A DNA stretch of 64,000 nucleotides from Dyella psychrodurans (GCF_003363265.1 NZ_QRBF01000005.1:314571-378570), one strand, 5' to 3'; shown: positions 34,212 through 43,172, counted from the stretch's first letter. Made by a program: numbers and translations. Notes: generated by a model not told the origin, from the sequence alone.

Positions 34212-35369
34212 GTGTCGCTCCGTCGCGTCGCCTCCATCGTGCTATTTGCCACGGGCCTGGCCTGGACCGCCGGGCAGGCCTGCGCACAGCAAGCGCCACC
34301 ACCGCCGCCGGCCGGCATGCGCCCGCCACCGCCGGGCATGCCGCCTCCGCCGGGGTTCCCGCCGCCACCCCGGGGAAACCTGCCCCCGCCCCCGCCATGG
34401 GCACCGCCTCCGCATTCCGACGCCCCGCCGCTGCCGGCCGTATCGCCCGTGTCGCCTTCGCAGCCGACATCGGATGCACCGACAAACAACAGCGCCGCGA
34501 CGCCACTTTCTACGCCCGCATCGCCCGCATCGCCCGTAGCCGCCGCCCCGGCACCGTCGCCCACCACAGCGACTGAAACACCGCAGACGCCATCCAACGC
34601 AAATGCCGACACAGCAGTCACCGGTCCCGACAAACCACCGCGCGCGACCTCGATCCTGCCCTGGTTGCTGCTGCTCGCCCTGGCGATCGTGCTGCTGGCA
34701 TGGCGCGCCTCCTTGCGCAGAAGCCAGCAACTGGCGCTGGAAACCGAGCGTCTCTCGCGCCAGCAACGATTCCTGAAATCGGCCCATAACCAGTTGCAGG
34801 AGAAATCGCAGCAATTGAAGAAGCTGTCGATGCACGACCCGCTGACAGGCGTGCTCAACCGACAAGCGTTCGCGGCGGAATTGCGCGAACGCATCGATCA
34901 TCTGTCGCGCTATAGCCAGCCGCTCAATCTGATCATGCTGGATCTGGACAACTTCAAAACGATCAATGATCGCCACGGCCATTTGGTAGGCGATGCCGCG
35001 CTGGGTCTCGTTACTGGTGTCGTGCGAGAACAACTGGTAAGCGACGATCTCTTCGGCCGCTTCGGCGGCGATGAATTCATGATCGCCTGCGCGGGACGCT
35101 CGCTAGAGGATTGCGCCACGCTCGCAAACGCCATCCGCACCGCCGTCTCTGCCCAATCGGGCTCACTCACACCACCGATACCCACGCTTACGCTTAGCAT
35201 GGGACTCGCACAAGCCAACGCCAATAGCGGATACATGCCCGACGAACTGTTCGCACGCGCGGACGCCGCGCTCTATGCCGCCAAGCAGCGTGGTCGCAAT
35301 TGCGTCGTGGTGGCCGATGACGGCATACCGGCCATGCCGGTCATGAATGTGCCGCGCAGGCATTTGTAG
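34212..35369 (+). CDS. membrane-bound GGDEF diguanylate cyclase with proline-rich periplasmic region
   Basis: Makes cyclic di-GMP from GTP. The 385-residue protein begins with a signal-like segment (MSLRRVASIVLFATGLAW), then a proline-rich stretch (about 28-70, PPPPP and PPG repeats), a Ser/Thr/Pro/Ala linker to about 150, a transmembrane helix near 152-170 (LPWLLLLALAIVLLAW), a short coiled coil (SRQQRFLKSAHNQLQEKSQQ) and a GGDEF domain. The active-site motif FGGDEF is intact at 285-289. The inhibitory I-site RxxD reads V-S-D-D, so product inhibition is probably lost. The GTG start at 34212 has AAGGA six bases upstream. The signal sensed is unknown. Confidence 0.88.
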   Translation: MSLRRVASIVLFATGLAWTAGQACAQQAPPPPPAGMRPPPPGMPPPPGFPPPPRGNLPPPPPWAPPPHSDAPPLPAVSPVSPSQPTSDAPTNNSAATPLSTPASPASPVAAAPAPSPTTATETPQTPSNANADTAVTGPDKPPRATSILPWLLLLALAIVLLAWRASLRRSQQLALETERLSRQQRFLKSAHNQLQEKSQQLKKLSMHDPLTGVLNRQAFAAELRERIDHLSRYSQPLNLIMLDLDNFKTINDRHGHLVGDAALGLVTGVVREQLVSDDLFGRFGGDEFMIACAGRSLEDCATLANAIRTAVSAQSGSLTPPIPTLTLSMGLAQANANSGYMPDELFARADAALYAAKQRGRNCVVVADDGIPAMPVMNVPRRHL

Positions 35370-35434
35370 CGCGACGTTTCGAAGCACTGGCAGTTGTACG
35401 TCCCGGTACGTGCCAAGTACATCGAAACAGGAAG

Positions 35435-35510
35435 ATGGTGCCGACAGTCCGACTTGAACGGACGACCTACCGCTTACAAGGCGGTTGCTCTACCAACTGA
35501 GCTATGCCGG
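35435..35510 (-). tRNA. tRNA-Thr (anticodon TGT)
   Basis: The minus strand folds into a full cloverleaf of 76 nt with encoded CCA. The acceptor stem is GCCGGCA paired with TGTCGGC, the D-arm holds AGCTCAGTTGGTAGAGC, the anticodon loop reads CTTGTAA, and the T-arm contains GTTCAAGTC. A TAGAAT hexamer lies about 14 bases upstream as a likely -10. It stands between the diguanylate cyclase and SPOR genes. Confidence 0.96.
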
Positions 35511-35541
35511 CATTGGGCCGTCCATTCTAACAGGGCTTGGC

Positions 35542-36270
35542 TCAAAAACAGCCCGTGCTGTGCGATCCGATCGACGGATCGTGGATCGTGCTGCGCCAGT
35601 CGAAGTGGTTGCTGTCGGTGGGGATCAGGTCGAGCCAGTACTCCGGCACCGTTTCGGTGCGCTCGCTCATCTGGACCGGGAAACCCGCCGCCTGGATCTG
35701 ATCGCGCCGTTTGCGCGCGTTAGCGGGATCTTTGAACAGTCCGAGCGAAACGGTGTTCTGGTCGTCGCCGGAACCGACCACGAAATAGTCCTGGATGTTG
35801 CGCGCGGCAAGCGCGCGCGCCTGGGCCAGCGCCGCGGCATGGCTTTGACTGGGCGGCAGATGGACCCACCATCCACGGGTTTGCGTGGTCTGTTCTTGTC
35901 GAGCACGCATGCGTTGAACCTGGGTGCTCAATGCATTGCGTGCGATGCGCAAGTCTTCTTGCGTCGCGAACGGGCCAAGCGCCATGCAGGCATAGCTGAG
36001 CGCGGTCGTGGACGCGGGTGTGAGTGCGGAGCTCGCGGAGGACGCCGGTTGCACAGGTGCCGGCGACGCAGCCGCCGTGGCTGGCGGCAATACGGACGCT
36101 GCTCGTGCCGCCGCGGAAGATGGGGGCGGCAATTCGGACAGAAGGCGCAGTTTCGGAACGCCCGGGTCGGTGACGAATCGCCGGTGCACGTCGTTCTGGC
36201 CCAGCAGCAGCCATGCGCCAACGGCGATATTGAGGGCGATCAGCAGAACGAACAGCAGGCGCAGGAGCAT
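35542..36270 (-). CDS. SPOR-domain membrane protein
   Basis: Predicted inner-membrane protein of 242 residues. One N-terminal transmembrane helix (MLLRLLFVLLIALNIAVGAW) is followed by an Ala/Ser/Pro-rich periplasmic linker (about 50-95) and a C-terminal SPOR-like domain (YACMALGPFATQEDLRIARN; DYFVVGSGDDQNTVSLGLF; ANARKRRDQI), which in this family binds denuded septal peptidoglycan. The start at 36270 has GGTGGA seven bases upstream. It is 35 bases downstream of coaX, in the birA-coaX-SPOR order found in xanthomonads, so the three are probably one transcript. The link to coenzyme A or biotin is positional only. Confidence 0.8.
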   Translation of the reverse strand: MLLRLLFVLLIALNIAVGAWLLLGQNDVHRRFVTDPGVPKLRLLSELPPPSSAAARAASVLPPATAAASPAPVQPASSASSALTPASTTALSYACMALGPFATQEDLRIARNALSTQVQRMRARQEQTTQTRGWWVHLPPSQSHAAALAQARALAARNIQDYFVVGSGDDQNTVSLGLFKDPANARKRRDQIQAAGFPVQMSERTETVPEYWLDLIPTDSNHFDWRSTIHDPSIGSHSTGCF

Positions 36271-36305
36271 TCGGCCATCCACCGCGGCATCAGTGGTGTT
36301 GGATT

Positions 36306-37064
36306 CTAGGATGCGACGGGCACGGGATGTGAGTCCGCCCACACAAGCAGCCCACGCAAAACGCTGTCCGTGGAAAGTTCGCCCGAGACGCCCAGCAGCG
36401 GCAGCAAGACATCGGCGTCGCCGCCATCCAGCAAAAGTCGCAGGGAGCCACCGGCGTGCTGATCGGCCATGCGCCGTGCGAAGCGTTCCACCAGGGCAGC
36501 CACCGCGAGCCAGCATCCGGAAGCGACGGCATCGGCGGTGTTGTCGGCCATGTCGCGTATGGCACCCGGGCGCTCCGGGCGTACGCGCGCGGTGGCACCG
36601 AGCAAGGATTGCTGCATCAGGAACGGACCTGGCGCGATCAATCCACCGAGGTGCTGCCCATCGGCGCCGAGTGCGTCCAGCGTCAGTGCGGTGCCGATAC
36701 CTGCCAGCACGCATGGCGCGTGCCCGGCAGCATGCGCGGCGACCATCGCCAGGAATCGATCGACGCCCAGCCGCTGCGGTTCGGGATAAGCATTGCGCAC
36801 GCCGCATGCCTCGGCTGGCGTACGCACCCAGGTGATGTCATGCGCGAAGACGTCGGCGACGAGTTTTTCGATATCCGCTTCGCGCGCGGTATCGACGACC
36901 GATGCGCCTACAACACGCTCGGGTCGCATCATGCTTCGCCACACACTCGTCAGCTCGGCCGGCACATCGCCATCCCATGCTATCGCGCCGCGCGCGGACC
37001 AGCCGCCCGCCGCGGCCATCGCCCATTTCAATCGCGTATTGCCAAGATCGAGCAGGAGTTTCAT
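36306..37064 (-). CDS. coaX: type III pantothenate kinase
   Basis: Phosphorylates pantothenate in the first step of coenzyme A synthesis. The 252-residue protein has the type III landmarks: the phosphate-binding N-terminus LLLDLGNTRLKW, then VRNAYPEPQRLGVDRFLAMV, the GIGTALTLDALGADG segment and HLGGLIAPGPFLMQQSL. The start ATG at 37064 overlaps the birA stop by four bases (ATGA), so translation is coupled. Type III enzymes lack feedback by CoA, as known for the family. Downstream is the SPOR gene. Confidence 0.94.
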   Translation of the reverse strand: MKLLLDLGNTRLKWAMAAAGGWSARGAIAWDGDVPAELTSVWRSMMRPERVVGASVVDTAREADIEKLVADVFAHDITWVRTPAEACGVRNAYPEPQRLGVDRFLAMVAAHAAGHAPCVLAGIGTALTLDALGADGQHLGGLIAPGPFLMQQSLLGATARVRPERPGAIRDMADNTADAVASGCWLAVAALVERFARRMADQHAGGSLRLLLDGGDADVLLPLLGVSGELSTDSVLRGLLVWADSHPVPVAS

Positions 37065-38032
37065 GCGCGGCGCACCGTGACGTCCGCGCTGTCGATGCGA
37101 TGCAAGCCCGCCCCGGTTTGCAACTGCAGCGCACCGCGCGCATCGATGCCCGCCCCGACGCCGTCGAGTTCACCGGCGGCACTGCTGACGCGCAACGGGA
37201 TGCCGCGCAAGGCATCGTGTTCGGCGTATTCGTCGACGAACGCGGCAAAGCCTTCGCGTTCGAATTGATCCAGACCTTCGATCAAGCTGGTGATCAACGC
37301 GGCAACGGCACGGTTGCGATCCGGCGGCACACCGTGCGCGAGATCGGCCAGATCGCTCACCGGCTGACCGGCCTGCTCACGCAACGCGGGCGTCAATCGC
37401 AGATTGAGCCCGATCCCGATCACCGCCGCACACGGTCCCTGATACTCGCCACTGAGTTCGACCAGGATGCCGGCCAGCTTGCCGCCATTGGCCAGCACAT
37501 CATTCGGCCATTTCAGTCGGGGACCGGAAACGCCCAGTACATGCAATGCACGCAACACGATGACACCGGTAGCCAACGACAAGCCCGACAGCGAAGCGAA
37601 GCCGGCGTCGAAGCGTTTCAGGCAGGACAGATAGATATTCAGCCCCGGCGGCGACAGCCAGCTTCGTCCGCGCCTTCCGCGTCCCGCAGTCTGGGTTTCG
37701 GCGAGTACGACGCTGAGGTCCGGCGCAGCCATGCCCCGGCGCTGCAGCTCGCTGGAAGTGGAATCGAGCTCCCAGTACACGTCCAGGGCGCCCAGCCGGC
37801 GGCCGGCGGCGGCGGCCAGATCGGCCCGGATCGACGACTCCTCCAGCATCTGGATCGGCCACGGCAATCGATAGCCGGCGGCACCGGCGGATTCGATCAG
37901 GACGCCGCGATGGCGCAAGGCCTCGACCTGTTTCCAGATCGCGGCGCGTGTGACTCCGATTTCGGCGGCCAGGCGGGAACCGGACAGCGGCTCGCCGGTG
38001 GCCAGGGCGGCCAGAAGTTGTTGCGGCTGCAT
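37061..38032 (-). CDS. birA: bifunctional biotin-protein ligase / biotin operon repressor
   Basis: Attaches biotin to carrier proteins such as AccB and, through its N-terminal helix-turn-helix, can repress biotin genes. The 323-residue protein shows the DNA-binding region LSGSRLAAEIGVTRAAIWKQ at 17-36, the biotinyl-AMP loop TQTAGRGRRGRSWLSP near 110-125, KWPNDV and the ILVELSGEYQG strand, and a C-terminal SH3-like cap. Start at 38032 has AGGAAG nine bases upstream; the longer frame is unsupported. It leads a coupled birA-coaX-SPOR unit. No biotin synthesis genes are in the window, so repression targets are elsewhere. Confidence 0.94.
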   Translation of the reverse strand: MQPQQLLAALATGEPLSGSRLAAEIGVTRAAIWKQVEALRHRGVLIESAGAAGYRLPWPIQMLEESSIRADLAAAAGRRLGALDVYWELDSTSSELQRRGMAAPDLSVVLAETQTAGRGRRGRSWLSPPGLNIYLSCLKRFDAGFASLSGLSLATGVIVLRALHVLGVSGPRLKWPNDVLANGGKLAGILVELSGEYQGPCAAVIGIGLNLRLTPALREQAGQPVSDLADLAHGVPPDRNRAVAALITSLIEGLDQFEREGFAAFVDEYAEHDALRGIPLRVSSAAGELDGVGAGIDARGALQLQTGAGLHRIDSADVTVRRA

Positions 38033-38217
38033 GGTCTCAGTCTTCCTGGAGACATTCGACGTGGCGCGGCCGCTCAAGGGGATGGGAACCTGAACGTAGC
38101 ATCGGGCAATTCTACCGGGAGGCAGTGCTTCGAAGTCGTACGACCCTGGCACTGGCATCCCCGAGGGGTTTCTGGGACTATCCGGTTGATAGGCTACCGC
38201 CTCGGGGGCTGATCGCC

Positions 38218-38559
38218 ATGCGTGCCACACCACTGTTACTCGCAAGCGTGCTGAGCCTAGGCACCATCGCCAGTGCGTCGGCGACGGGTACCTCGACGGC
38301 AGGCACGTCCGGCTACAACTGCACCAACCAGTCCGGCGAGCGTTCCGCCAGCCGCGAATCGGCATCCACCGGCGGCGACACACTCAACATCCCGCGCGCA
38401 AGCAGCGCCACCCGGTCGGCCACGTCCAGCCACGCAAGCAGTTCCAGCAGCACTGACGAAAGCGCCACCCATTTGAGCGGTGCCGATGCGACGTCGTCCG
38501 GCTCCGCCCACAGCTCCGGCCTGGGCTGGCAATCGCTGCTGCCCGGTTCGATCCAGTAA
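38218..38559 (+). CDS. small exported Ser-rich protein, function unknown
   Basis: Protein of 113 residues with a signal peptide (MRATPLLLASVLSLGTIASA, cleaved near ASA-TGT). The mature part is very rich in Ser, Thr, Ala and Gly with one Cys (SGYNCTNQSGE), and probably disordered. I do not recognise a family. Start at 38218 is the best fit to a signal peptide; the ribosome site is weak (CGGGGG). It lies between divergent birA and convergent phoQ. The low-complexity composition makes chance coding possible, hence moderate confidence. Confidence 0.5.
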   Translation: MRATPLLLASVLSLGTIASASATGTSTAGTSGYNCTNQSGERSASRESASTGGDTLNIPRASSATRSATSSHASSSSSTDESATHLSGADATSSGSAHSSGLGWQSLLPGSIQ

Positions 38560-38616
38560 GGCTCGTCGTTTAACCCAAAGCTTTCGACGCGGATCGATAT
38601 CCGTGCCTTGCCGCGT

Positions 38617-40044
38617 TCAATGGGGCGGCAACTGCACGCTGAAGCGTGCTCCGCCGAATTCCGGCGAACGATCCACGGTCAATTCGCCGTTATAAGCGCG
38701 CACGATGTCCTGCACGATGGACAAACCGATGCCGTGTCCCTGCACGCGCTCGTCGCCGCGCACGCCGCGCTGCAGAACCTTCTCGATCTTGTCGTCGTCG
38801 ATGCCGGGACCGTCGTCCTCCACGCTGAGCAACATGCCGGATCGTTGACGCCCGGACTGCGGCTGCATCTTTACCACCAGCAGCACGTGGTGCTGCGCCC
38901 ATTTGAACGCATTCTCGAGCAGGTTGCCCATCAGTTCGAGCAAGTCGCCCTGTTCGCCGTAGAACGCCGCGCCATCGTCGATATCGAATTCGCACAGCAC
39001 GTTCTTCGCGGCGTAGACCTTTTCCAGGCTTTGCACGAGATCCTCGGCATGCCCCGCGATCTTCACGGCGCTGGCGAATGTCTGTCGTCCGCCCGTCGCG
39101 GCGCGCGAGAGCTGGTAGGCCACCAGTTCGTCCATCCGGCGCACTTGATCGAGCACCGGCGTGCGTGCGGCCGATGGCATCTCGCTGGCCGATTCCACTT
39201 GCGAACGGATCACGGCCAATGGCGTCTTCAAGCTGTGCGCGAGATCGGCCAGCGTGTTGCGATAACGCGTGCGCTGTTCGCGTTCGCTATCGATGAAATC
39301 GTTGATACGCTCGGTAAGGCCAGTCAGTTCGAGCGGATATTGGCTATCCAGATGATCGCTGGCACCACGCTCGACGCGGCTCATGTCGTTGGCCACCTTG
39401 CGCAAGGGCGTGAGGCTCCAGCGCAACAGCAGCAATTGCAGCACGATCAGCATCACGCCGAGCGTTGCAAGCCATCCGACCAGGCTGCGCCGGTAGACCT
39501 CGTTGTTGCCTTCCAGCTCGTCTTCGGTCTGCGCCACCGTGAAGGTGAGATGCACGGGCGGGTGATCGGCCATGTCCAGCGCCACGCCGAAGCTGTAGTA
39601 GTAAAGCCGTCCAAGTTCGGTATCGACCGGGCCGACGAACTGATGATCCCCGGGCTCCAGCGGATGCAGGAAACTGAAATCCCGCCCCAGCGCGGAAGAA
39701 GATTCCCAATGGAAGCCGTTGTCGCCCAACACCACGGCATACAGGCCCGAACCGGGGCGCGAGAACATCGGGTCCGGCGGCGTATCGGGCATCAACGGCG
39801 TACCGTCGCGGCGCACGTCGGTGCCGGTGATGTAGGAAATCACATTGTCGTGCAGCCGATCCTGCAGCTTGTTGAGTTCGCTGGCCGAATAGGTGCGCGA
39901 CAGCGTCCACCCGATGGCGCCGAGGAAGGCAGCCAACACGAGGCCGGTGGCAAGGGCCGCACGCGCCGCCAGTGAGAACGGGCGGCGCTCGGCTGCATCA
40001 TTCGTCTTCGCTTCGAGGGATGGCAAAGCGATACCCGCGTCCAC
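38617..40044 (-). CDS. phoQ: PhoQ-type sensor histidine kinase
   Basis: Inner-membrane sensor of 475 residues that partners PhoP. Transmembrane helices are near 27-50 (ALATGLVLAAFLGAIGW) and 190-212 (LATLGVMLIVLQLLLLRW), flanking a periplasmic sensor domain; a HAMP linker follows. The phosphoacceptor His is in DLAHSLKTPLAVIRSQ and the ATPase boxes are NLLENAFKWA, VEDDGPGIDDD and GHGIGLSIVQDIV. The start is uncertain: the frame opens with GTG at 40044 inside phoP (47-base overlap), and TTG at 40026 is possible; no ATG is near. In xanthomonads PhoPQ senses low calcium or magnesium and host signals. Symbol follows gene order and similarity. Confidence 0.87.
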   Translation of the reverse strand: MDAGIALPSLEAKTNDAAERRPFSLAARAALATGLVLAAFLGAIGWTLSRTYSASELNKLQDRLHDNVISYITGTDVRRDGTPLMPDTPPDPMFSRPGSGLYAVVLGDNGFHWESSSALGRDFSFLHPLEPGDHQFVGPVDTELGRLYYYSFGVALDMADHPPVHLTFTVAQTEDELEGNNEVYRRSLVGWLATLGVMLIVLQLLLLRWSLTPLRKVANDMSRVERGASDHLDSQYPLELTGLTERINDFIDSEREQRTRYRNTLADLAHSLKTPLAVIRSQVESASEMPSAARTPVLDQVRRMDELVAYQLSRAATGGRQTFASAVKIAGHAEDLVQSLEKVYAAKNVLCEFDIDDGAAFYGEQGDLLELMGNLLENAFKWAQHHVLLVVKMQPQSGRQRSGMLLSVEDDGPGIDDDKIEKVLQRGVRGDERVQGHGIGLSIVQDIVRAYNGELTVDRSPEFGGARFSVQLPPH

Positions 40045-40684
40045 GCACCGTTTCGATGGGCTTCATCGTACCCTCCGAATCCAGCTTCCTGCGCAATCGG
40101 CCGATGAAAACCTCGAGTACGTTCGAATCGCGGTCGAAATCCTGCTGGTAGATGTGCTCCGTGAGGTCCGCCTTCGACACCAGTTCGCCGGCGTGCAGCA
40201 TCAGGTATTCGAGCACCTTGTATTCGTAACTGGTGAGGTCCACGGGCTTGCCGTCCACCGTCACCGTCTGCGCGGTGGTATCGAGCTTGATCGGACCGCA
40301 GGCCAGCACCGGCTTGGACCAGCCGCTCGCGCGTCGCACCAGCGCGTTGATGCGCGCCAGCAGTTCCTCGACGTGGAAGGGCTTGACCAGGTAGTCGTCG
40401 GCGCCGTGCTTCAAGCCTTCGACCTTGTCCTGCCAGCTGCCGCGTGCGGTGAGGATCAGGATGGGATAGCGCTGACCGGCTTCGCGCAACGCCCGGACCA
40501 GGTCCATGCCCGACATCTTGGGAAGGCCAAGATCGATGATGGCCAGATCGAACGGCACTTCGCGACCCAGGTAGATGCCTTCTTCACCATCCTGGGCGGT
40601 ATCCACGGCAAACCCGTCGCGCTTCAGGCGCGCTGCGAGTGTTTCACGCAACGGCGCTTCGTCTTCGACCAGGAGGATGCGCAT
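39998..40684 (-). CDS. phoP: PhoP-type OmpR-family response regulator
   Basis: Response regulator of 228 residues. The receiver has LLVEDEAPLRETLAARLKR, the phosphoacceptor Asp in LAIIDLGLPKMSGMDLVR, Thr in LILTARGSW and Lys in YLVKPFHVEELLARI. The C-terminal OmpR-type domain has LTSYEYKVLEYLMLHAGE and NVLEVFIGRLRRKLD, ending ETVRGRGYRF, the form seen in PhoP. Its ATG overlaps the stop of the PepSY gene by one base (TGATG), and phoQ begins inside its 3' end, so the three are tightly coupled. It is likely autoregulated; no PhoP box is identified by eye. Confidence 0.9.
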   Translation of the reverse strand: MRILLVEDEAPLRETLAARLKRDGFAVDTAQDGEEGIYLGREVPFDLAIIDLGLPKMSGMDLVRALREAGQRYPILILTARGSWQDKVEGLKHGADDYLVKPFHVEELLARINALVRRASGWSKPVLACGPIKLDTTAQTVTVDGKPVDLTSYEYKVLEYLMLHAGELVSKADLTEHIYQQDFDRDSNVLEVFIGRLRRKLDSEGTMKPIETVRGRGYRFAIPRSEDE

Positions 40685-41007
40685 CAGTGTTTCTCCTTTT
40701 TGTTGCTTCCGCCATTGGGGGATTTCTTTGGGAGGGATTGTGCCGCAGCCGGCGCATGCGCGGCATCCGAGGGCACGGCGAGCACGCGCACGTGACCTTC
40801 GGGAGTGAGCACCTTGATGCGGTACTCCACCTTGCGCCCGATGTGACGCGGCTCCGCCGAAAGCACTTTGCCACCTTCGCGTTGCTGGACTTGCTGCACC
40901 GCTTGGTCAAGGCTCAGGCCGGACTGTGGCGGAGAGGACTGGGCGGAGGCCACACCGGCCATGACCCCCCCAGCCGCGACCATCCATGCTAGTAACTTAG
41001 AACCCAT
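40684..41007 (-). CDS. exported PepSY-domain protein
   Basis: Small periplasmic protein of 107 residues. Signal peptide MGSKLLAWMVAAGGVMAGVA ends near ASA-QSS; the PepSY-like part covers about 30-80 (LSLDQAVQQVQQREGGKVLS; KVEYRIKVLTPEGHVRVLAV). The end is lysine-rich (KKSPNGGSNKKEKH). PepSY proteins often inhibit proteases or modulate the two-component system beside them. Start ATG at 41007 is preferred over GTG at 41034. It is the first gene of a PepSY-phoP-phoQ operon with a one-base overlap to phoP, suggesting an accessory sensor role. Confidence 0.85.
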   Translation of the reverse strand: MGSKLLAWMVAAGGVMAGVASAQSSPPQSGLSLDQAVQQVQQREGGKVLSAEPRHIGRKVEYRIKVLTPEGHVRVLAVPSDAAHAPAAAQSLPKKSPNGGSNKKEKH

Positions 41008-41095
41008 AGTTCCGTGATGAATGCCGGTCGACACCCGGCTGATGCGACATACTGCGGAACCGGGGCTGAATATTGACCGGACGGCTGTCAGCGCC

Positions 41096-42085
41096 TTAGG
41101 CCGCGACCAGCACCGGCGCCACGGCCTGCTCGATCAGCGCCCATCCCGCGCCCGGCAGATGCGCGCCCTCACTCAGGGTGCGGCGGAAGCCGCGGGCCCC
41201 GGGCTCGCCCTGATACAGGCCCAACAGATGCCGGGTGATGTGCTTGAGCGCGGTGCCGCGCGCCAGTTCGGCCTCCACGTATGGCCGCATATGTTGCAAG
41301 ACGCTTTCACGCGTGGGCATCGGCATGTCATAAAGCGCCGCTTCGATGCGCGCCAGCACGTAGGGGTCGTGGTATGCCGCACGTCCCAGCATCACGCCAT
41401 CGACGTGCTTCAAGTGTTCACGCACCGCGTCCACCGTCGTGATGCCGCCGTTGATGACAACGATCAGATTCGGAAATTCGCGCTTGAGCCGATACACGCG
41501 CTCGTAATCGAGCGGCGGTATTTCGCGATTTTCCTTCGGCGAGAGGCCCTGCAGCCACGCCTTGCGCGCGTGCACGGTCAGCACCTCCACGCCCGCCGCC
41601 AGCATCGTTTCGGTGAAATGCTGCAGATCGGCGTACTCGTCCTGATCATCGACGCCGATGCGGCACTTCACCGTCACCGGCACCGTAACGGCATCGCGCA
41701 TCGCCTTCACGCAATCGCCCACCAGCGCGGGCTCGCGCATCAGGCACGCGCCGAAACGCCCCGACTGCACGCGATCGGAAGGACAACCCACATTGAGGTT
41801 GATCTCGTCATACCCCGCCTGTGCGCCGAGACGCGCCGCTTCCGCCAGCTCCTGGGGATCGCTGCCGCCCAGCTGCAACGCGACGGGATGTTCCTGCTGG
41901 CTGTGTTCAAGCAAACGCAACTGCTTGCCGCGCACCAGCGCGGCGCTGGTCACCATCTCGGTGTAGAGCAGCGCGTGCGGCGAAAGCAGGCGATGGAAAT
42001 AACGGCAATGGCGATCCGTCCAGTCCATCATGGGGGCAACGGATAGCTGGAAATCGCTGGGATTGAGGTTCTGCATGGCGGACAT
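41096..42085 (-). CDS. dusA: tRNA-dihydrouridine(20/20a) synthase
   Basis: FMN-dependent enzyme that reduces uridines 20 and 20a in the tRNA D-loop. The 329-residue protein shows LSVAPMMDWTDRHCRYFHR, the FMN site, the catalytic Cys in LNVGCPSDRVQSGRFGACL, VTVKCRIGVDD and the DusA-type HARKAWLQGLSPKENREIPP. INGGITTVD and VMLGRAAYHDPY close the barrel. The start could be ATG 42085 or 42076; the frame goes on to 42328 without support. It is divergent from the SMP-30 gene and 88 bases from the PepSY gene. Confidence 0.93.
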   Translation of the reverse strand: MSAMQNLNPSDFQLSVAPMMDWTDRHCRYFHRLLSPHALLYTEMVTSAALVRGKQLRLLEHSQQEHPVALQLGGSDPQELAEAARLGAQAGYDEINLNVGCPSDRVQSGRFGACLMREPALVGDCVKAMRDAVTVPVTVKCRIGVDDQDEYADLQHFTETMLAAGVEVLTVHARKAWLQGLSPKENREIPPLDYERVYRLKREFPNLIVVINGGITTVDAVREHLKHVDGVMLGRAAYHDPYVLARIEAALYDMPMPTRESVLQHMRPYVEAELARGTALKHITRHLLGLYQGEPGARGFRRTLSEGAHLPGAGWALIEQAVAPVLVAA

Positions 42086-42326
42086 TCTACCCGGCCGGCC
42101 ATCGGGGGTCGTTTCAACCCGCGCAGCTATACGGGGGAGGTCCACCCAACGACGCCGCTTGCCGTACGGGGCGCATGGCGTCTTTGAGAAACCGGAACAT
42201 TCGGATTCAACACGTTGTTGTCCGTCGCCAGATGCCCCGGATAGATGGCCCATGTCCATTTCCGAGGATGCTGATCGTCTAAACAACAAGCTCCCCCACG
42301 TGACCCACGAAATGGAGATCAGCCCC

Positions 42327-43172
42327 ATGTCTTCGCAACAGGCTCTTCAACCGGAAGTTCAAACACTTGTGAACGGCATCGCCATGGGCGAGTCACCGCG
42401 CTGGCACCAGGGACGCCTGTGGTTTGCCGACTGGGGGGCACAGCAAATCGTCGCCGTCGATGTTTCGGGGCGTAGCGAGGTGATGATCGAAACCCATCTT
42501 GACCTTCCCTTTTCCATCGACTGGCTGCCCGATGGACGGCTTCTCATGGTGGCAGGGCGAGAAAGCCTGGTATTGCGCCAGGAAGCAGACGGCACAGTCG
42601 TAACCCATGCCGATCTACGCAGCGTCTCCGAGTTGGGTTGGAACGAAATCGTCGTAGACAGGCATGGACGCGCTTACGTCAATGGCGGGCCTGGCGTCAT
42701 CGCTGTCGTGACTCCTGACGGATCCGCGCGACAAGTGGCCGACAACATCGCCTTCCCCAACGGCATGGCCATTACGCAGGACGGCAGGACGCTGATCATC
42801 GCCGAGTCGCATGGAAGACGGCTCACCGCCTTCGACATCGACGCAGATGGAAGCCTAAGCCATCGGCGCGTGTGGGCCGACTTGGGAAATGGCTGTCCCG
42901 ACGGCATCTGCATCGACGCTGACAACGCCGTCTGGTATGGAGACGTGCCGAACAAACGCTGCGTACGTGTGCGTGAAGGTGGAGATGTGCTCCAAACGAT
43001 TACGCTGGATCGCGGCTGCTTTGCCTGCATGCTCGGAGGAGCGGAAGGCAAAACCCTGTTCATGGTGGCGACCGAGTGGCGTGGCATGGAGAACGCTTCC
43101 GCAGTCGCGTCCGAACGAACCGGGAAAATAGTGATCGCCGAAGCGCCCGCAGCGGCGGCTGGACGGCCTTGA
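42327..43172 (+). CDS. SMP-30/gluconolactonase/LRE family protein
   Basis: Six-bladed beta-propeller lactonase of 281 residues; the family hydrolyses sugar or other lactones with a single divalent metal. The metal ligands fit GESPRWHQGRLWFADW (Glu), WNEIVVDRHGRAYV (Asn), FPNGMAI (Asn region) and PDGICIDADNAVWYGD (Asp). The start at 42327 has GGAGA eight bases before it; in-frame ATG at 42312 also exists, and the open frame to 42030 overlaps dusA. Substrate is unknown. No sugar genes are near. The 241 bases before it (42086-42326) show nothing clear. Confidence 0.87.
   Translation: MSSQQALQPEVQTLVNGIAMGESPRWHQGRLWFADWGAQQIVAVDVSGRSEVMIETHLDLPFSIDWLPDGRLLMVAGRESLVLRQEADGTVVTHADLRSVSELGWNEIVVDRHGRAYVNGGPGVIAVVTPDGSARQVADNIAFPNGMAITQDGRTLIIAESHGRRLTAFDIDADGSLSHRRVWADLGNGCPDGICIDADNAVWYGDVPNKRCVRVREGGDVLQTITLDRGCFACMLGGAEGKTLFMVATEWRGMENASAVASERTGKIVIAEAPAAAAGRP

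Noticed and set aside
35380-35430. possible second tRNA or attachment site beside tRNA-Thr
   Set aside because: No cloverleaf and no direct repeat of the tRNA 3' end is seen; there is no integrase in the window.
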